Shown here piece by piece: positions 32,649 through 42,011 of a DNA stretch of 64,000 bases. The stretch is from an uncultured Myxococcales bacterium (GTDB taxonomy: Bacteria; Myxococcota_A; UBA9042; DTJE01), in NCBI GenBank assembly GCA_937975765.1, contig CALJUR010000102.1, forward strand, positions 1 through 64,000. The letters run 5' to 3'. The notes beneath the pieces were generated by a model, which did not search any database, had not been told where the DNA came from, and saw only the letters and a program-made list of their open reading frames with translations. Position numbers and translations under genes: made by a program. Position 1 is the first letter of the stretch. Every line of letters begins with the position of its first letter.

Positions 32649-33554
32649 CTACAGCCCGGGGTGCAGCGCGGCCAGCAGCGCCGAGCCCAGGTCCGGGCAG
32701 GCGTGCAGGAATCCCGTGGCGGTCGCCGCGCGGGGCACCGCCCGCTGGGACGCCCGCAGCGCCTGGGCGAACTCGCCGACGGCCAGCCGCAGCGCAACCC
32801 CCGGCACCGGCAGCAGCGCCGGCCGGCGCACCGCCTTGCCCAGCACGTGCGCGAACTCCCGGTTGCGAACCGGCGCCGGCCCGACCACGTTCATCGGCCC
32901 GTCCAGCAAGGGCGTCGCCGCCGCGTGCAGCAGCATCCCGACCGCGTCGTCGATCGCCACCCACGGCATCCACTGCCCGCCCAGCCCGAACGGCCCGCCC
33001 AGGCCCGCCCGGAACAGCGGCAGCATCGCGGCCAGCGCCCCGCCGCCCGCGCCCAGCACCAGCCCGAACCGCGCGTGCACGACGCGCATCCCGAAGGACC
33101 GTGCGACCGCCGCCTCGGCCTCCCATGCCGTGCACACCTCGGCCAGGAAGTCCCTGCCCGGCCCCTTCGTCTCGTCCAGCACCTCGTCGCCGCGCGACCC
33201 GTAGAAGCCGACCGCAGAGGCGCACACCAGCACCTCGGGTCGCCGCGGCAGCATCGACAGTGCCCGCACCAGCCGGCCCGTACCGGTCAGGCGGCTGTCG
33301 CGGATCGTGGCCTTGCGTTCCGGCGTCCAGCGGCCGGCGCCGACGTTCTCGCCCGCCAGGTGAAACACCGCGTCCACGCCGTCCAACGCCTCCAGCGTCG
33401 GCAGCGCGTCCGACGGCTGCCAGCGGAAGGCATCCACCGGCCCCAGAGTCGCCCGCGCCTTCACCGGGTCCCGGGACAGCACCACCGGCCGGTCCAGCCG
33501 TTTGACCAGCGCCCGCCCGATGAATCCCGTCGCCCCCGTCACCAGAGCCCGCAT
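32649..33554 (-). CDS. TIGR01777 family epimerase (YfcH-like)
   Basis: This 301-residue NAD(P)-binding Rossmann protein of the extended SDR type has TGATGFIG at 7-14, HLAGENVGAGRW near 65 and SAVGFYGSRGD near 113 with the catalytic Tyr. A C-terminal DUF1731-like region follows. The family is named SulA/YfcH epimerase; its substrate is not established. The ATG at 33554 has GGAGGT upstream. Flanked by palindromic repeats. Confidence 0.88.
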   Translation of the reverse strand: MRALVTGATGFIGRALVKRLDRPVVLSRDPVKARATLGPVDAFRWQPSDALPTLEALDGVDAVFHLAGENVGAGRWTPERKATIRDSRLTGTGRLVRALSMLPRRPEVLVCASAVGFYGSRGDEVLDETKGPGRDFLAEVCTAWEAEAAVARSFGMRVVHARFGLVLGAGGGALAAMLPLFRAGLGGPFGLGGQWMPWVAIDDAVGMLLHAAATPLLDGPMNVVGPAPVRNREFAHVLGKAVRRPALLPVPGVALRLAVGEFAQALRASQRAVPRAATATGFLHACPDLGSALLAALHPGL

Positions 33555-33579
33555 CGCGACACCTCCGCGCCGGGCCCAT

Positions 33580-33647
33580 TGTAGGGCGACGGCCCCGTCC
33601 CCCGCCAGCCGCAAGATCCCTGCAGGGCGGCACCCCCGTCCCCCGCC
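33580..33647 (-). repeat. GC palindromic dispersed repeat, copies 5 and 6 (diverged)
   Basis: Two inverted-orientation copies at 33580-33606 and 33621-33647, each with one to three substitutions in the arms. They lie 26 bases upstream of the epimerase start, unlike most copies, which follow genes. Confidence 0.75.
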
Positions 33648-33697
33648 GCAGCCGTGACAGGTTCGTGACACGCGCCGGGCATCCTGGGCGCATCGTT

Positions 33698-33752
33698 GGC
33701 GGGGGACAGGGCCCCGCAATACGCTGGCGGGGGGCAGGGCCCCCGCTCTACA
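33698..33752 (+). repeat. GC palindromic dispersed repeat, copies 7 and 8 (diverged)
   Basis: A truncated copy at 33698-33718 and a near-complete copy at 33726-33752 (CTCTACA end). Copies 5-8 form an inverted cluster in the gap between divergent genes. Confidence 0.75.
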
Positions 33753-33763
33753 GGGAGGCGAAG

Positions 33764-34432
33764 ATGGAGGCGAAGGCGGTGGCGACGACGTGGGAGATCC
33801 GGGAGAGCCGGGGCGAGGAGCTGGTGAACTCTCTGCTGCACGGGCTGGGCGTGGCGGGAAGCGTCGCCGGCCTGTCGGTGATGGTCGTGATGGCGGCGCT
33901 GTACGGGGACGCGTGGCACGTGGTGGCGGCCTCGATCTATGGCACCAGCCTGGTGCTGCTGTACCTGTGCTCGACGCTGTACCACGCGTTCCCGTGGCCG
34001 CGCGCGAAAAGGGTGTTCGAGGTCTTCGACCACTCGGCGATCTACGTGCTGATCGCGGGCACGTACACGCCGTTCACGCTGGTGTCGCTGCGCGGGCCGC
34101 TGGGCTGGACGATGTTCGGGATCGTGTGGGGACTGGCGGCGCTGGGAATCACGATGCAGGCCGTGTTCCCGGGGCGGTGGCGCGGGCTGATGACGGCAAT
34201 GTACGTCGCGATGGGGCTGATCTGCGTGCCGTTCCTGGGCCCGATGTCCCGCGCCATGGGGACCGCCGGCGTCGCGTGGCTGCTGGGCGGCGGCATCGCC
34301 TACATCGCCGGCGTGTACTTCTACTACCGCAAGCGCTTCGACTACAGCCACGCCGTCTGGCACGTGTTCGTGCTGGCCGGGTCCGTCTGCCACTTCTTCG
34401 GGATCCTGTTCCACGTGATGCCGCAGGCGTGA
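33764..34432 (+). CDS. Hemolysin III family (PAQR) membrane protein
   Basis: This 222-residue protein has seven predicted membrane helices. PAQR/HlyIII signatures are present: EELVNSLLHGLG near the N-terminus, STLYHAF near 70, FDHSAIYVLIAGTYTPF near 91 and a C-terminal FDYSHAVWHVFVLAGSVCHF with metal-binding His residues. Bacterial members were named for haemolytic activity and may act in lipid homeostasis. GGAGG lies 7 bases before the ATG at 33764. Confidence 0.92.
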   Translation: MEAKAVATTWEIRESRGEELVNSLLHGLGVAGSVAGLSVMVVMAALYGDAWHVVAASIYGTSLVLLYLCSTLYHAFPWPRAKRVFEVFDHSAIYVLIAGTYTPFTLVSLRGPLGWTMFGIVWGLAALGITMQAVFPGRWRGLMTAMYVAMGLICVPFLGPMSRAMGTAGVAWLLGGGIAYIAGVYFYYRKRFDYSHAVWHVFVLAGSVCHFFGILFHVMPQA

Positions 34433-34436
34433 GGGC

Positions 34437-34463
34437 GGCGGGGGACGGGGCCCCCGCCCTACA
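34437..34463 (+). repeat. GC palindromic dispersed repeat, copy 9
   Basis: Full copy filling the whole 26-base gap between the convergent hemolysin III and acyltransferase genes; it could serve as a shared bidirectional terminator. Confidence 0.85.
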
Positions 34464-35223
34464 AGCCGCGCTCCCAGGTCGTCAGCCCCGACGCGACGGC
34501 CGCGTGCACCCTCGCCACCAGCGCGTCCAGGTCGGACGGGCCCAGGCCGGCGGTTTCGACCGGGTCGTGGATCGCGATGCGCGCACGGCCCGGCAGCAAC
34601 GTCAACTGCTTCCCGGGCAGGATCCGGTGCGTGCCGCTGATCGACACCGGCAGGATCGGCAGTCCCGCCTCCATCGCCAGCACGAACGCGCCCTTCCGGA
34701 ACGCCTGGATCCGCCCGTCCGGGCTGCGCGTGCCCTCGGCGAAGAACACCAGCGACACGCCCGCGTCCAGCAGCGGCCGCGCCGCCCTCAGCGACGCCAT
34801 CGCGCGCGCCTTGTCGCCGCGGTCGATCGCCACCATTCCCAGCATCCGGGCGCCGTGCCCCAGGAACGGGATCCGCATCAGTTCGGCCTTCATCACGAAC
34901 CGCAACGGCCGCGGGAAGCGGCTCCAGAAGCACGGCGTATCGAAGTGGCTCTGGTGGTTCGCGACGATCACGTAGGCCTGGCCGGGCCGCGCCTTGTCGA
35001 TCCCGGTCATCGCGACCCGCACCCAGTTGACCGTCGTCAGTGTCCGCGACCACAGGCGCCCGTAGGCGTGCGCCCACTCCTTCCGCACGCTCCACAGCGC
35101 GAACGCCACGAAGAAGCTGGCCACCGTGAACGCCGCCGTCCACGCCCAGACGACCATCCCCCACGGGAAGTACAGCGCTGCGAACACCCCGCGGGGCACG
35201 CGATGGGGCCATGCTCCGGTCAT
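34459..35223 (-). CDS. plsC: 1-acyl-sn-glycerol-3-phosphate acyltransferase
   Basis: This 254-residue membrane-bound acyltransferase transfers a fatty acyl group to lysophosphatidate to form phosphatidate. The catalytic NHQSHFD motif lies near residue 92, FVMKAEL near 110, the phosphate-binding FFAEGTRS near 161 and LPILPVSISGT near 188. An N-terminal hydrophobic helix (about 14-45) anchors it. AGGAGG precedes the ATG by 9 bases. Confidence 0.92.
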   Translation of the reverse strand: MTGAWPHRVPRGVFAALYFPWGMVVWAWTAAFTVASFFVAFALWSVRKEWAHAYGRLWSRTLTTVNWVRVAMTGIDKARPGQAYVIVANHQSHFDTPCFWSRFPRPLRFVMKAELMRIPFLGHGARMLGMVAIDRGDKARAMASLRAARPLLDAGVSLVFFAEGTRSPDGRIQAFRKGAFVLAMEAGLPILPVSISGTHRILPGKQLTLLPGRARIAIHDPVETAGLGPSDLDALVARVHAAVASGLTTWERGL

Positions 35224-35289
35224 CCCGTCCCGCCTCCTGGTCCCTTTCGGCACGCGCCGGCACGATAGCCCGGCCGGAGTGCGCGTACA

Positions 35290-35943
35290 ATGGCATCGGC
35301 GCGCGCGCGGGAGTCGCTGGTGAGATGCCCCTTCTGTGCCGAGGAGATCCGGGACGAGGCGATCCTCTGCCGATTCTGCGGCGCGACCCGCGCGGGCGGC
35401 GAGTGGCGGCCCCCCTCCATGCCGCCGTCGCCGCCCGTCCCCCCCGCACCCCCGAAGCGCCCCGCCGGCGCCGTCACGATCCGGCTGGCGGGCGCCTTCC
35501 TGCTGGCCTCGGCCGCCTTCGAGATGGTGTCGATCGCGTCGCCCGTGCCGCTGGCGGGCGCGATGCGGTCCGGCGCGACGGCCATCCTCTACCACGTCGT
35601 CACCATCGCGGTGTTCGCGGCCATGGGCGCGGGCCTGCTGGCGATGCGGCGATGGGGGCTGTGGACCTTCCTGGCCGGCACCGCCCTCTACACGGTCGAT
35701 CGCCTCGCCTTCGTGCTGTCGGACGCGACGCTGCGCGTCTACGTCCAGGCGGAAACCGCGGGCCTCGGCGACCTGGGCGGCCTCCCCGGCATCGAGGGAC
35801 TGGGGGACCTGGGGGACCTCGGCGGCCTGGCGATGCAGACCACCCGCTGGACGACGCTGGCCGTGCTGGCGTGCTGGTGGGGGCTGGCCGTCTACGTCTG
35901 GATCAAGCGCGGCCTGTTCGCCCACCCGCCGGCGCGCCCGTGA
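35290..35943 (+). CDS. Zinc-ribbon membrane protein
   Basis: This 217-residue protein has an N-terminal double-Cys zinc ribbon (CPFC at 13-16, CRFC at 28-31) of the kind often heading membrane proteins. A Pro-rich linker follows, then four hydrophobic helices (about 65-85, 98-117, 124-140 and 187-205). The loop at 155-180 is a Gly/Leu/Asp repeat (LGDLGGLPGIEGLGDLGDLGGL). Function is unknown. Start at 35290, or a GTG at 35320 just before the zinc ribbon. Confidence 0.7.
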   Translation: MASARARESLVRCPFCAEEIRDEAILCRFCGATRAGGEWRPPSMPPSPPVPPAPPKRPAGAVTIRLAGAFLLASAAFEMVSIASPVPLAGAMRSGATAILYHVVTIAVFAAMGAGLLAMRRWGLWTFLAGTALYTVDRLAFVLSDATLRVYVQAETAGLGDLGGLPGIEGLGDLGDLGGLAMQTTRWTTLAVLACWWGLAVYVWIKRGLFAHPPARP

Positions 35944-35973
35944 CCTTCCCGGGACCGCGCCGCCCCGCGCCGG

Positions 35974-38055
35974 TCAAGCCGCTTCCGGGGCCGGCTTCGC
36001 GTCCAGCACCCTCCGAACCTTCGTCGCCAGCGCGCGCAGCGAGAACGGCTTCTGCAGGAAGGTGATGCCGTCGTCCAGCACCCCGCGGGTCCCGATCACG
36101 TCGGCGGCATACCCCGACATGAACAGCACCTTCAGGCCGGGGCGCTCCCAGCGCAGTGCCTCGTACAGTTCCATGCCGTTCATGCCCGGCATCACCACGT
36201 CCGTCAGCAGCAGGCCGATCTCCCCCTCGTGGGCGCGCACCAGCGGGAAGGACTCCGCGGGCGACTCCGCCACCAGCACCCGGTAGCCCAGGCTCTCCAG
36301 GCTGCTGCGGGCCAGTTCGCGCACCGCCTCGTTGTCCTCGACCACCAGGATCGTCTCGGTCCCGCGCGGGTATTCCTCCGTCTCGCTCGGCTCGGCCTCG
36401 TATGCCTCTCCCATCGCCGACACCCGCGGCAGGTACACGTGGAACACGCTGCCCCGCCCTGTCTCGGAATACGCCGACACGGATCCGCCGTGCTGCTTGA
36501 CGATGCCGTACACCGTGGACAGCCCCAGCCCCGTGCCCTTGCCCGGCGCCTTGGTCGTGAAGAACGGCTCGAACAGGTGCGCCCGCGTCTCCTCGTCCAT
36601 CCCGACGCCGTTGTCGCGGATCGACAGCCGCACGTAGGCCCCCGGCACGACCTCCGGGTGCAGGCGGCAGTAGGTCGGGTCCAGATCCTCGTTGGACAGC
36701 CGGATCCCCAGGGTGCCGCCCCCCGGCATCGCGTCCTGGGCGTTGACCGCCAGGTTCAGCAGCACCTGCTCGATCTGGCCGGCATCGGCGCGCACCTTCC
36801 CGAGGCCCTCGTCGATCTCCAGCCGGATCTCGATGTCCTCCCGCAGCGTCCGCCGCAGGATCGCCTCGAAGCGCCGGACCACCGCGGCCAGGTCCAGCGT
36901 CCTCAACTCGATCACCTGCTTGCGTCCGAACGCCAGCAGCCGCTGGGTCAGGTCGCGCCCGCGCTCGGCAGCGTGCCGGATGTACAGCAGCGCGTTCCGC
37001 CGCGCCGGCGTCTCGGGGACGTCGGCCGCCAGCAGTTCCGTGAACCCCAGGATCGGCGTCAGCAGGTTGTTGAAGTCGTGCGCGACGCCCCCCGCCAGCA
37101 GGCCGACCGACTCCATCTTGCGGACCTGCAGAATGGTCTCCTCCAGGCGGCGCCGATCGCTGATGTCGGTCAGGAAGCCCTCGACGTGGTGCGGGTTCCC
37201 GGCCTCGTCCCGCGCCAGCCGCGCGCTGATCGAGACCCACGTCACCCGCCCGTCGCGGCACCGCATCGGCACCTCGCGCGCCTGGACCTCGCCGTCCTGC
37301 GCCACGGCGTCCGCAATCGCCTGGCGGTCCTCCGCGTGCTCGAACAGCCCCCCCGGATCCGCGGGCAGGGCATCCAGCAGTTGCCCGATCGAGTCGTACC
37401 CGAGGATGCGGACCATGGCCGGGTTGCCGTCCAGGATGCGCCCGTCCAGCGAGGCCTGGAACATCCCCTCCACGGCGTTCTCGAAGATAGTCCGGAATTT
37501 CTGTTCGCTGCGGCGCAGTTCCGCGTACGCGTCCTCGGCCCTCTTGCGGGCCAGGCCCATCTCGCCCACCAACTGCACCTGCCGCAGCAGGTAGTCCATC
37601 AGTTCTCGGACCTTCTGTTCGGTGTAGATCGGGACCCGGAGCAGCGCCTCCATGTAGGCGTCCCCGTCGAACCCGAACTCGCGGGCCTGCGCCTGGAAGA
37701 AGCCGAGGTCCGGCGCCTGGAACAGGAACTGCCCGATGTAGAAGTTCGCGACGTGGGTGCCGCCGATGCGGATCGGCGTGGCGACGTCCACCAGGCCGTT
37801 CCCGCACTGGTAGACGTTGTACGTTTCGCCCTGGGCCAGCCGCCCCGCCAACACGGTGTCGCTGTGCAGGCACCGAGCCGCGGTCCCCGGGTGGACGCGG
37901 TGGAACTTCGTGCACAGGTCCTGCCAGCCGGTGGCGATCAGGATGTTGCCGTCCAGGTCCAGGATGGCGGTGGGCACCGCGGTCAAGGACGTGAACCCTT
38001 CGAAGAACTTGCGCAGTTCCTCGATGTCGACCAGCTCGACGAGTTTCATGGCCAT
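35974..38055 (-). CDS. Hybrid sensor histidine kinase with PocR, PAS and receiver domains
   Basis: This 693-residue cytoplasmic protein has an N-terminal PocR-type ligand-binding domain (about 5-160; LCTKFHRVHPGTAARCLHSD and NVYQCGNGLVDVATPI) and a PAS domain (about 190-320). HisKA follows with phospho-acceptor His in GGVAHDFNNLL, then HATPase (NAQDAM, DNGVGM, GKGTGLGLS), and a C-terminal receiver with Asp in LLLTDVVMPG. No membrane segment is seen. PocR domains often sense small carbon compounds, with Cys residues at the site. No partner regulator is adjacent. Confidence 0.9.
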   Translation of the reverse strand: MAMKLVELVDIEELRKFFEGFTSLTAVPTAILDLDGNILIATGWQDLCTKFHRVHPGTAARCLHSDTVLAGRLAQGETYNVYQCGNGLVDVATPIRIGGTHVANFYIGQFLFQAPDLGFFQAQAREFGFDGDAYMEALLRVPIYTEQKVRELMDYLLRQVQLVGEMGLARKRAEDAYAELRRSEQKFRTIFENAVEGMFQASLDGRILDGNPAMVRILGYDSIGQLLDALPADPGGLFEHAEDRQAIADAVAQDGEVQAREVPMRCRDGRVTWVSISARLARDEAGNPHHVEGFLTDISDRRRLEETILQVRKMESVGLLAGGVAHDFNNLLTPILGFTELLAADVPETPARRNALLYIRHAAERGRDLTQRLLAFGRKQVIELRTLDLAAVVRRFEAILRRTLREDIEIRLEIDEGLGKVRADAGQIEQVLLNLAVNAQDAMPGGGTLGIRLSNEDLDPTYCRLHPEVVPGAYVRLSIRDNGVGMDEETRAHLFEPFFTTKAPGKGTGLGLSTVYGIVKQHGGSVSAYSETGRGSVFHVYLPRVSAMGEAYEAEPSETEEYPRGTETILVVEDNEAVRELARSSLESLGYRVLVAESPAESFPLVRAHEGEIGLLLTDVVMPGMNGMELYEALRWERPGLKVLFMSGYAADVIGTRGVLDDGITFLQKPFSLRALATKVRRVLDAKPAPEAA

Positions 38056-38176
38056 TGCCCCGGATTCCCACAGTATCCGGGGGCCCGGGGGGCGGGTCAA
38101 GCGGATCGCCCGCAACGCCTTGACCGCCGGGCCGGTCGTCCGGATACTCGCCGCGGGAGGATGCACCGAGGACGCG

Positions 38177-38626
38177 ATGGCCGACGGCCCCCTGAACGAC
38201 CCCCAGAGCCTGCGCCGCATGGTCGCGGGCGAACTGCCCCCGCCCGGCGTCGCCGTGACGGTCGGATTCGAACTGGTGTCCGCCGGCGAGGGCCGCGCGG
38301 TCGTGCGGATGCAGGCCGGGCCGCGGCACTACAACCCCATGGGCACCGTGCACGGCGGGATCCTGTGCGACCTGGCCGACGCGGCGATGGGCTACGGCAT
38401 GGCCTCGACGCTGAAGGACGGCGAGACCTTCACCACGCTGGAACTGAAGGCGAACTTCCTGAAACCGGTGCGGGGCGGCCTGCTGGTGGCCGAATCGCGC
38501 TGCGTGCGCCGCACCCGCCTGACCAGCCTGATGGAGGCCGACGTCAAGGACGAGTCCGGCAGCCTGGTCGCCCGCGCCACCAGCACCTGCCTGGTCCTGC
38601 ACGGCGAACACGCGACGGGGCGCTGA
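38177..38626 (+). CDS. PaaI-type acyl-CoA thioesterase
   Basis: This 149-residue hotdog-fold protein has the PaaI signature YNPMGTVHGGILCDLADAAMGYG near residue 54, followed by TTLELKANFLKPVRGG. It is expected to hydrolyse acyl-CoA; the substrate is unknown. GAGGACGCG lies before the ATG at 38177. It is divergent from the hybrid kinase. Confidence 0.85.
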   Translation: MADGPLNDPQSLRRMVAGELPPPGVAVTVGFELVSAGEGRAVVRMQAGPRHYNPMGTVHGGILCDLADAAMGYGMASTLKDGETFTTLELKANFLKPVRGGLLVAESRCVRRTRLTSLMEADVKDESGSLVARATSTCLVLHGEHATGR

Positions 38627-38656
38627 TCCTGCAGGACGGGGGCTGAAACCTGCGTT

Positions 38657-38683
38657 GGCGGGGGACGGGGCCCCCGCCCTACA
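38657..38683 (+). repeat. GC palindromic dispersed repeat, copy 10
   Basis: Full copy 30 bases after the thioesterase stop, convergent with the citrate synthase gene. Confidence 0.85.
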
Positions 38684-38735
38684 TTTCAGCCCCTCCTCAT
38701 CGAACCCTCGACGATCGTCGGCACCGCCTGTTCCT

Positions 38736-38762
38736 TGTAGGGCGCGGGCCCCGTCCCCCGCC
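38736..38762 (-). repeat. GC palindromic dispersed repeat, copy 11 (inverted)
   Basis: Inverted copy with one substitution, 17 bases beyond the citrate synthase stop. With copy 10 it forms a facing pair between convergent genes. Confidence 0.8.
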
Positions 38763-38779
38763 TTTCCCCTCGCGTCCCC

Positions 38780-40087
38780 TCACTCCCGCCGGTCGATCGG
38801 CACCGCCTTCCGCGGCCCCGGCCCCGTGTACACCTGCCGCGGCCGCGCGATCCGCAGTTCCCCCTCCGACCGCATCTCCAGCCACTGCGCGATCCACCCC
38901 GGCAGCCGCCCGATCGCGAACATCACTGTCAGCATGTCCGTCGGGATGCCCATCTGCCGGTACGTCAGCCCCGTGTAGAAGTCCACGTTCGGGTACAGGT
39001 TGCGCTCCTGGAAGTACGGGTCCGCCAGCGCCTTCGCCTCCAGTTCCTGCGCGATGTCCAGCAGCGGGTCCTGCCGCCCGGTCGCCGCCATCACCGCCTG
39101 GCAGATCCGTTTCGCGATGCGCGCCCGCGGGTCGTACGACTTGTACACGCGGTGCCCGAAGCCCATCAGCCGGTACGGGTCGTTGCGGTCCTTCGCGCGT
39201 TCGATGGCCCGGTCCACCTTCCCGCCGCCGGCCCGGATGTCCTCCAGCATCTCGATCACGTGCTGGTTCGCGCCGCCGTGCAGCGGCCCCCACAGCGCGC
39301 AGATCCCCGCCGAAATCGACGCGTACAGGTTCGCGTCGGCGCTGCCCACCGCCCGCACCACCGTGGACGAACAGTTCTGTTCGTGGTCGGCGTGCAGGAT
39401 CAGCAACTGGTTCAGCGCGTAGGCCAGCACCGGGTCCACCGGGTCCTTCACCACCGGGCTGGAAAACATCATGTTCAGGAAGTTCTCGCAGTACGTCAGG
39501 TCGTGCCGCGGATAGACGATCGGCTCGCCCAGCGACTTCTTGTACGAGAACGCCGCGACCGTCCGCAGCTTGGACAGCAACCGCGTCACCGTGATGTCGA
39601 TGTCCTCCTGCCGGTTCTCGCCCAGTTCCGGGTAGAACGACGACAGCGACACCACCATCGCGGACAGGATCGCCATCGGGTGGGCGCGGTCCGGGTAGTG
39701 GCTGAAGAAGTGGATCATGTCCTCGTGGATCAGCGAGTGCAGGTTCAGCATCCGCGAGAACTGCGCCTTCTGGGCCGCGTTCGGCAGGCTGCCGTGGACC
39801 AGCAGGTACGCCACCTCCACGAACTCGCAGTGGTCCGCCAGGTCCTCGACGTCGTAGCCGCGATACCGCAGGATGCCGCGCTCGCCGTCGATGAAGGTGA
39901 TGGCGCTGCTGCACGACCCCGTGTTCGCGAAGCCCGGGTCGTACGTGATCAGTCCCGTCTCGCGGCGCAGCGCGCGGATGTCGATGGCCCGCTCGCCCTC
40001 GCTGCCCGTCCGGATCGGCAGTTCCAGCGTGCGGCCGTCGATCGCCAGGGTGGCGTTGCGCTTCGTGTCCGTCCTGTCCTGCGTCAT
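38780..40087 (-). CDS. gltA: Citrate synthase
   Basis: This 435-residue enzyme condenses acetyl-CoA and oxaloacetate to citrate. Type II hallmarks are present: GLITYDPGFANTGSCSSAITFIDG near the N-terminus, RGYDVEDLA, the active-site region LHADHEQNCSSTVVR, LWGPLHGGANQ and GFGHRVYKSYDPRA, and the catalytic Asp in NVDFYTG. Length fits the family. GGAGGG precedes the ATG. Confidence 0.96.
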   Translation of the reverse strand: MTQDRTDTKRNATLAIDGRTLELPIRTGSEGERAIDIRALRRETGLITYDPGFANTGSCSSAITFIDGERGILRYRGYDVEDLADHCEFVEVAYLLVHGSLPNAAQKAQFSRMLNLHSLIHEDMIHFFSHYPDRAHPMAILSAMVVSLSSFYPELGENRQEDIDITVTRLLSKLRTVAAFSYKKSLGEPIVYPRHDLTYCENFLNMMFSSPVVKDPVDPVLAYALNQLLILHADHEQNCSSTVVRAVGSADANLYASISAGICALWGPLHGGANQHVIEMLEDIRAGGGKVDRAIERAKDRNDPYRLMGFGHRVYKSYDPRARIAKRICQAVMAATGRQDPLLDIAQELEAKALADPYFQERNLYPNVDFYTGLTYRQMGIPTDMLTVMFAIGRLPGWIAQWLEMRSEGELRIARPRQVYTGPGPRKAVPIDRRE

Positions 40088-40128
40088 CGGTCCCTCCGGT
40101 GCGGCGGTCGCCCGCGCTGAAGGTCAAT

Positions 40129-40155
40129 TGTAGGGCGGGGGCCCCGTCCCCCGCC
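40129..40155 (-). repeat. GC palindromic dispersed repeat, copy 12 (inverted)
   Basis: Full inverted copy 41 bases upstream of the citrate synthase start and 27 bases beyond the phosphatase stop. Confidence 0.85.
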
Positions 40156-40182
40156 AACGAACCTTTGTGGCCCCGTCGCTCT

Positions 40183-40815
40183 TCACGGCGTCGCGGGCAC
40201 CACCGCCGGCACCACGCCCTCCGCGCTCCCCTCCAGCCCCGCCTCCCGCCGCACCTTCTCCACGTCCAGCCCCCGCAGCATCCGAGGCAGGTTCGTGAAC
40301 GCCTCGTGAAACCCGAATCCCCCCTCCCTCATCTCGCGGATCGCTCGCTCCTTCGGCCAGCCCTGCACCACGATCCGCCACGCCGCCACCGCCGCGCCCG
40401 TCCGATCCGCCCCGTGCGCGCAGTGCACCAGCACCGGCTGGTTCGCCGGGTCCGTCGCCGCGCGCAGGAACCGCACGATCTCGTCCTCGCCCAGGCTGGC
40501 CGCGTTGCTGCGGATCCGCACCTCCTTCAGGCCCGTCCCCTCGATCAGCTCCGCGTCCCCGTGCATCGAGCGCAGGTTGACGACGGTCTTCACCCCCATC
40601 TCCCGCAGGTTCCGGAATCCCTCCGCCGTCGGCTGCGCCGCCCGGTACAGCACCGGCCCCACCCGGAACAGGTTCGGCAGCCCCGGCCGCACCACCGGCT
40701 CGACCATCTCCGTCGACTTGGCCGCCGCACCGGCCGACGCCAGCAGCAGCACCGCCGCCAGCACGACCGACAGCATCCGCTGGCCCGGCCCCCCCGCGAT
40801 CCGTTCACGTCCCAT
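40183..40815 (-). CDS. Secreted dual-specificity/tyrosine phosphatase
   Basis: This 210-residue protein has an N-terminal signal peptide (about 14-33). The phosphatase domain contains LYRAAQPTAEGFRNL, VVNLR and the active-site loop HCAHGADRTG (Cys-x5-Arg) near residue 132. It should hydrolyse phosphate esters in the periplasm; a phosphotyrosine or inositol phosphate substrate cannot be read from sequence. It ends with an Ala/Val/Pro tail. Confidence 0.85.
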   Translation of the reverse strand: MGRERIAGGPGQRMLSVVLAAVLLLASAGAAAKSTEMVEPVVRPGLPNLFRVGPVLYRAAQPTAEGFRNLREMGVKTVVNLRSMHGDAELIEGTGLKEVRIRSNAASLGEDEIVRFLRAATDPANQPVLVHCAHGADRTGAAVAAWRIVVQGWPKERAIREMREGGFGFHEAFTNLPRMLRGLDVEKVRREAGLEGSAEGVVPAVVPATP

Positions 40816-40989
40816 CCGGCCCTCCCGGCTCCCCGCGCGCCCGCCGCGCCGCCTGCGATCCTACGGCGTCCCGCCTCCCCTTCCCAGCACCCTGGTTCCA
40901 CTGAATGCGCACCTCGCGCAACCACACCGCTCCCCGCGGCTTGACTCCAGATGTTGCCAGAAATGCGATTGTTGCACGAGGTGTGCAAC

Positions 40990-42011
40990 ATGGCACTCAA
41001 AGACAACAAGGTCTCCATTTTCAGGGACGGGATCCGGGCCCTCCAAAGCCGATTGCCTGCGGGCTGGACGTTGGAACCGGTTGCATCTGCCCGGGAGATG
41101 GACGCCCGGCTGGACTTCGTGGCGCCCGACGGAAGGCGGGGCGTCCTGGCAGTGGAGGTGAAGACCTCCCTGGAACCCCGGGACGTGCTGGCGATGGCCG
41201 TCGCGACCCGGTGGCCCCGGCGCCAGGGGCATCCTTCCCGGGCGATGCTGGTCATTGCCCGGTACCTGAGCCCGGCGACCCGAGAAAGGCTGATCGAGCG
41301 CGGGTTCGGGTTCGCGGACCTGGCCGGGAACGCCCGGGTGGTCCTGTCGGAGCCGGGGCTCTTCATCGAGACCACGGGCGCCATGGCGAACCCCGATCGC
41401 GAGGACCGTCCCGCCCGATCCCTGAAGGGTCCCAAGACGGGCCGGGTCGTTCGCGTGCTGGTCGACTTCCGGGCAACCCCGGGTGTCCGGGAACTCGCGG
41501 TGCGCGCAGGCGTGGACGCCAGGTACCTGTCGCGAGTCCTGGCGATGATGGACCGCGAAACCCTGGTGGACCGCGGCCCCCGCGGTCGTGTCGAGCGCGT
41601 GGACTGGGTCAGGCTCCTGCGTCGATGGGCGGCCGACGCCCCCCTCGACGCCCGGGGCGCGAGCGGCCTGTTCCTGGAGCCCCGCGGCTTGAAGTCGCTG
41701 CTGGGCCAGTTCCCTGCGACGGGAATCCGGCACGCGGTCTCGGGATCGCTTGCGGCCAGCCGACTGGCGCCCGTGGCCCCGTCCCGGCTCGCCACCGTCT
41801 ATGTCGAGGACATGGAAGAGGCGGCCGAACGCCTCGGCTTGAGGCGGGCCGAAACAGGCGGCAACGTGCTGCTCGTCCAGCCGGCCGACGACGTGGTGTT
41901 CGACCGGTGCTCCAACGGCTCGGTGCGGACGGCCGGTCTGCCGCGGTGGCGAGGGCGGGCCTGGACCTGCTGCAGCGGGACTTCGGGACGCGGAAAGGCC
42001 TCGGGGTCTAG
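40990..42011 (+). pseudogene. AbiEi-like antitoxin/winged-helix gene with frameshift
   Basis: The frame from ATG 40990 (GAGGTGTGCAAC upstream) encodes about 320 residues of an AbiEi-type protein: an N-terminal restriction-nuclease-like fold (LDFVAPDGRRGVLAVEVKT), a winged helix (GVRELAVRAGVDARYLSRVLAMMDRETLV) and a C-terminal region with LATVYVEDMEEAAERLG and NVLLVQPADDVVFDR. Around 41945 the family pattern moves to another frame (AVARAGLDLLQRDFG), which closes at 42011. A one-base indel there would restore it. The original frame continues as nonsense to 42486. It is a frameshifted gene or a sequence error. Confidence 0.6.

Noticed and set aside
36229..38646. 805-codon plus-strand frame
   Set aside because: Antisense shadow of the hybrid kinase; overlaps the thioesterase in the wrong frame.
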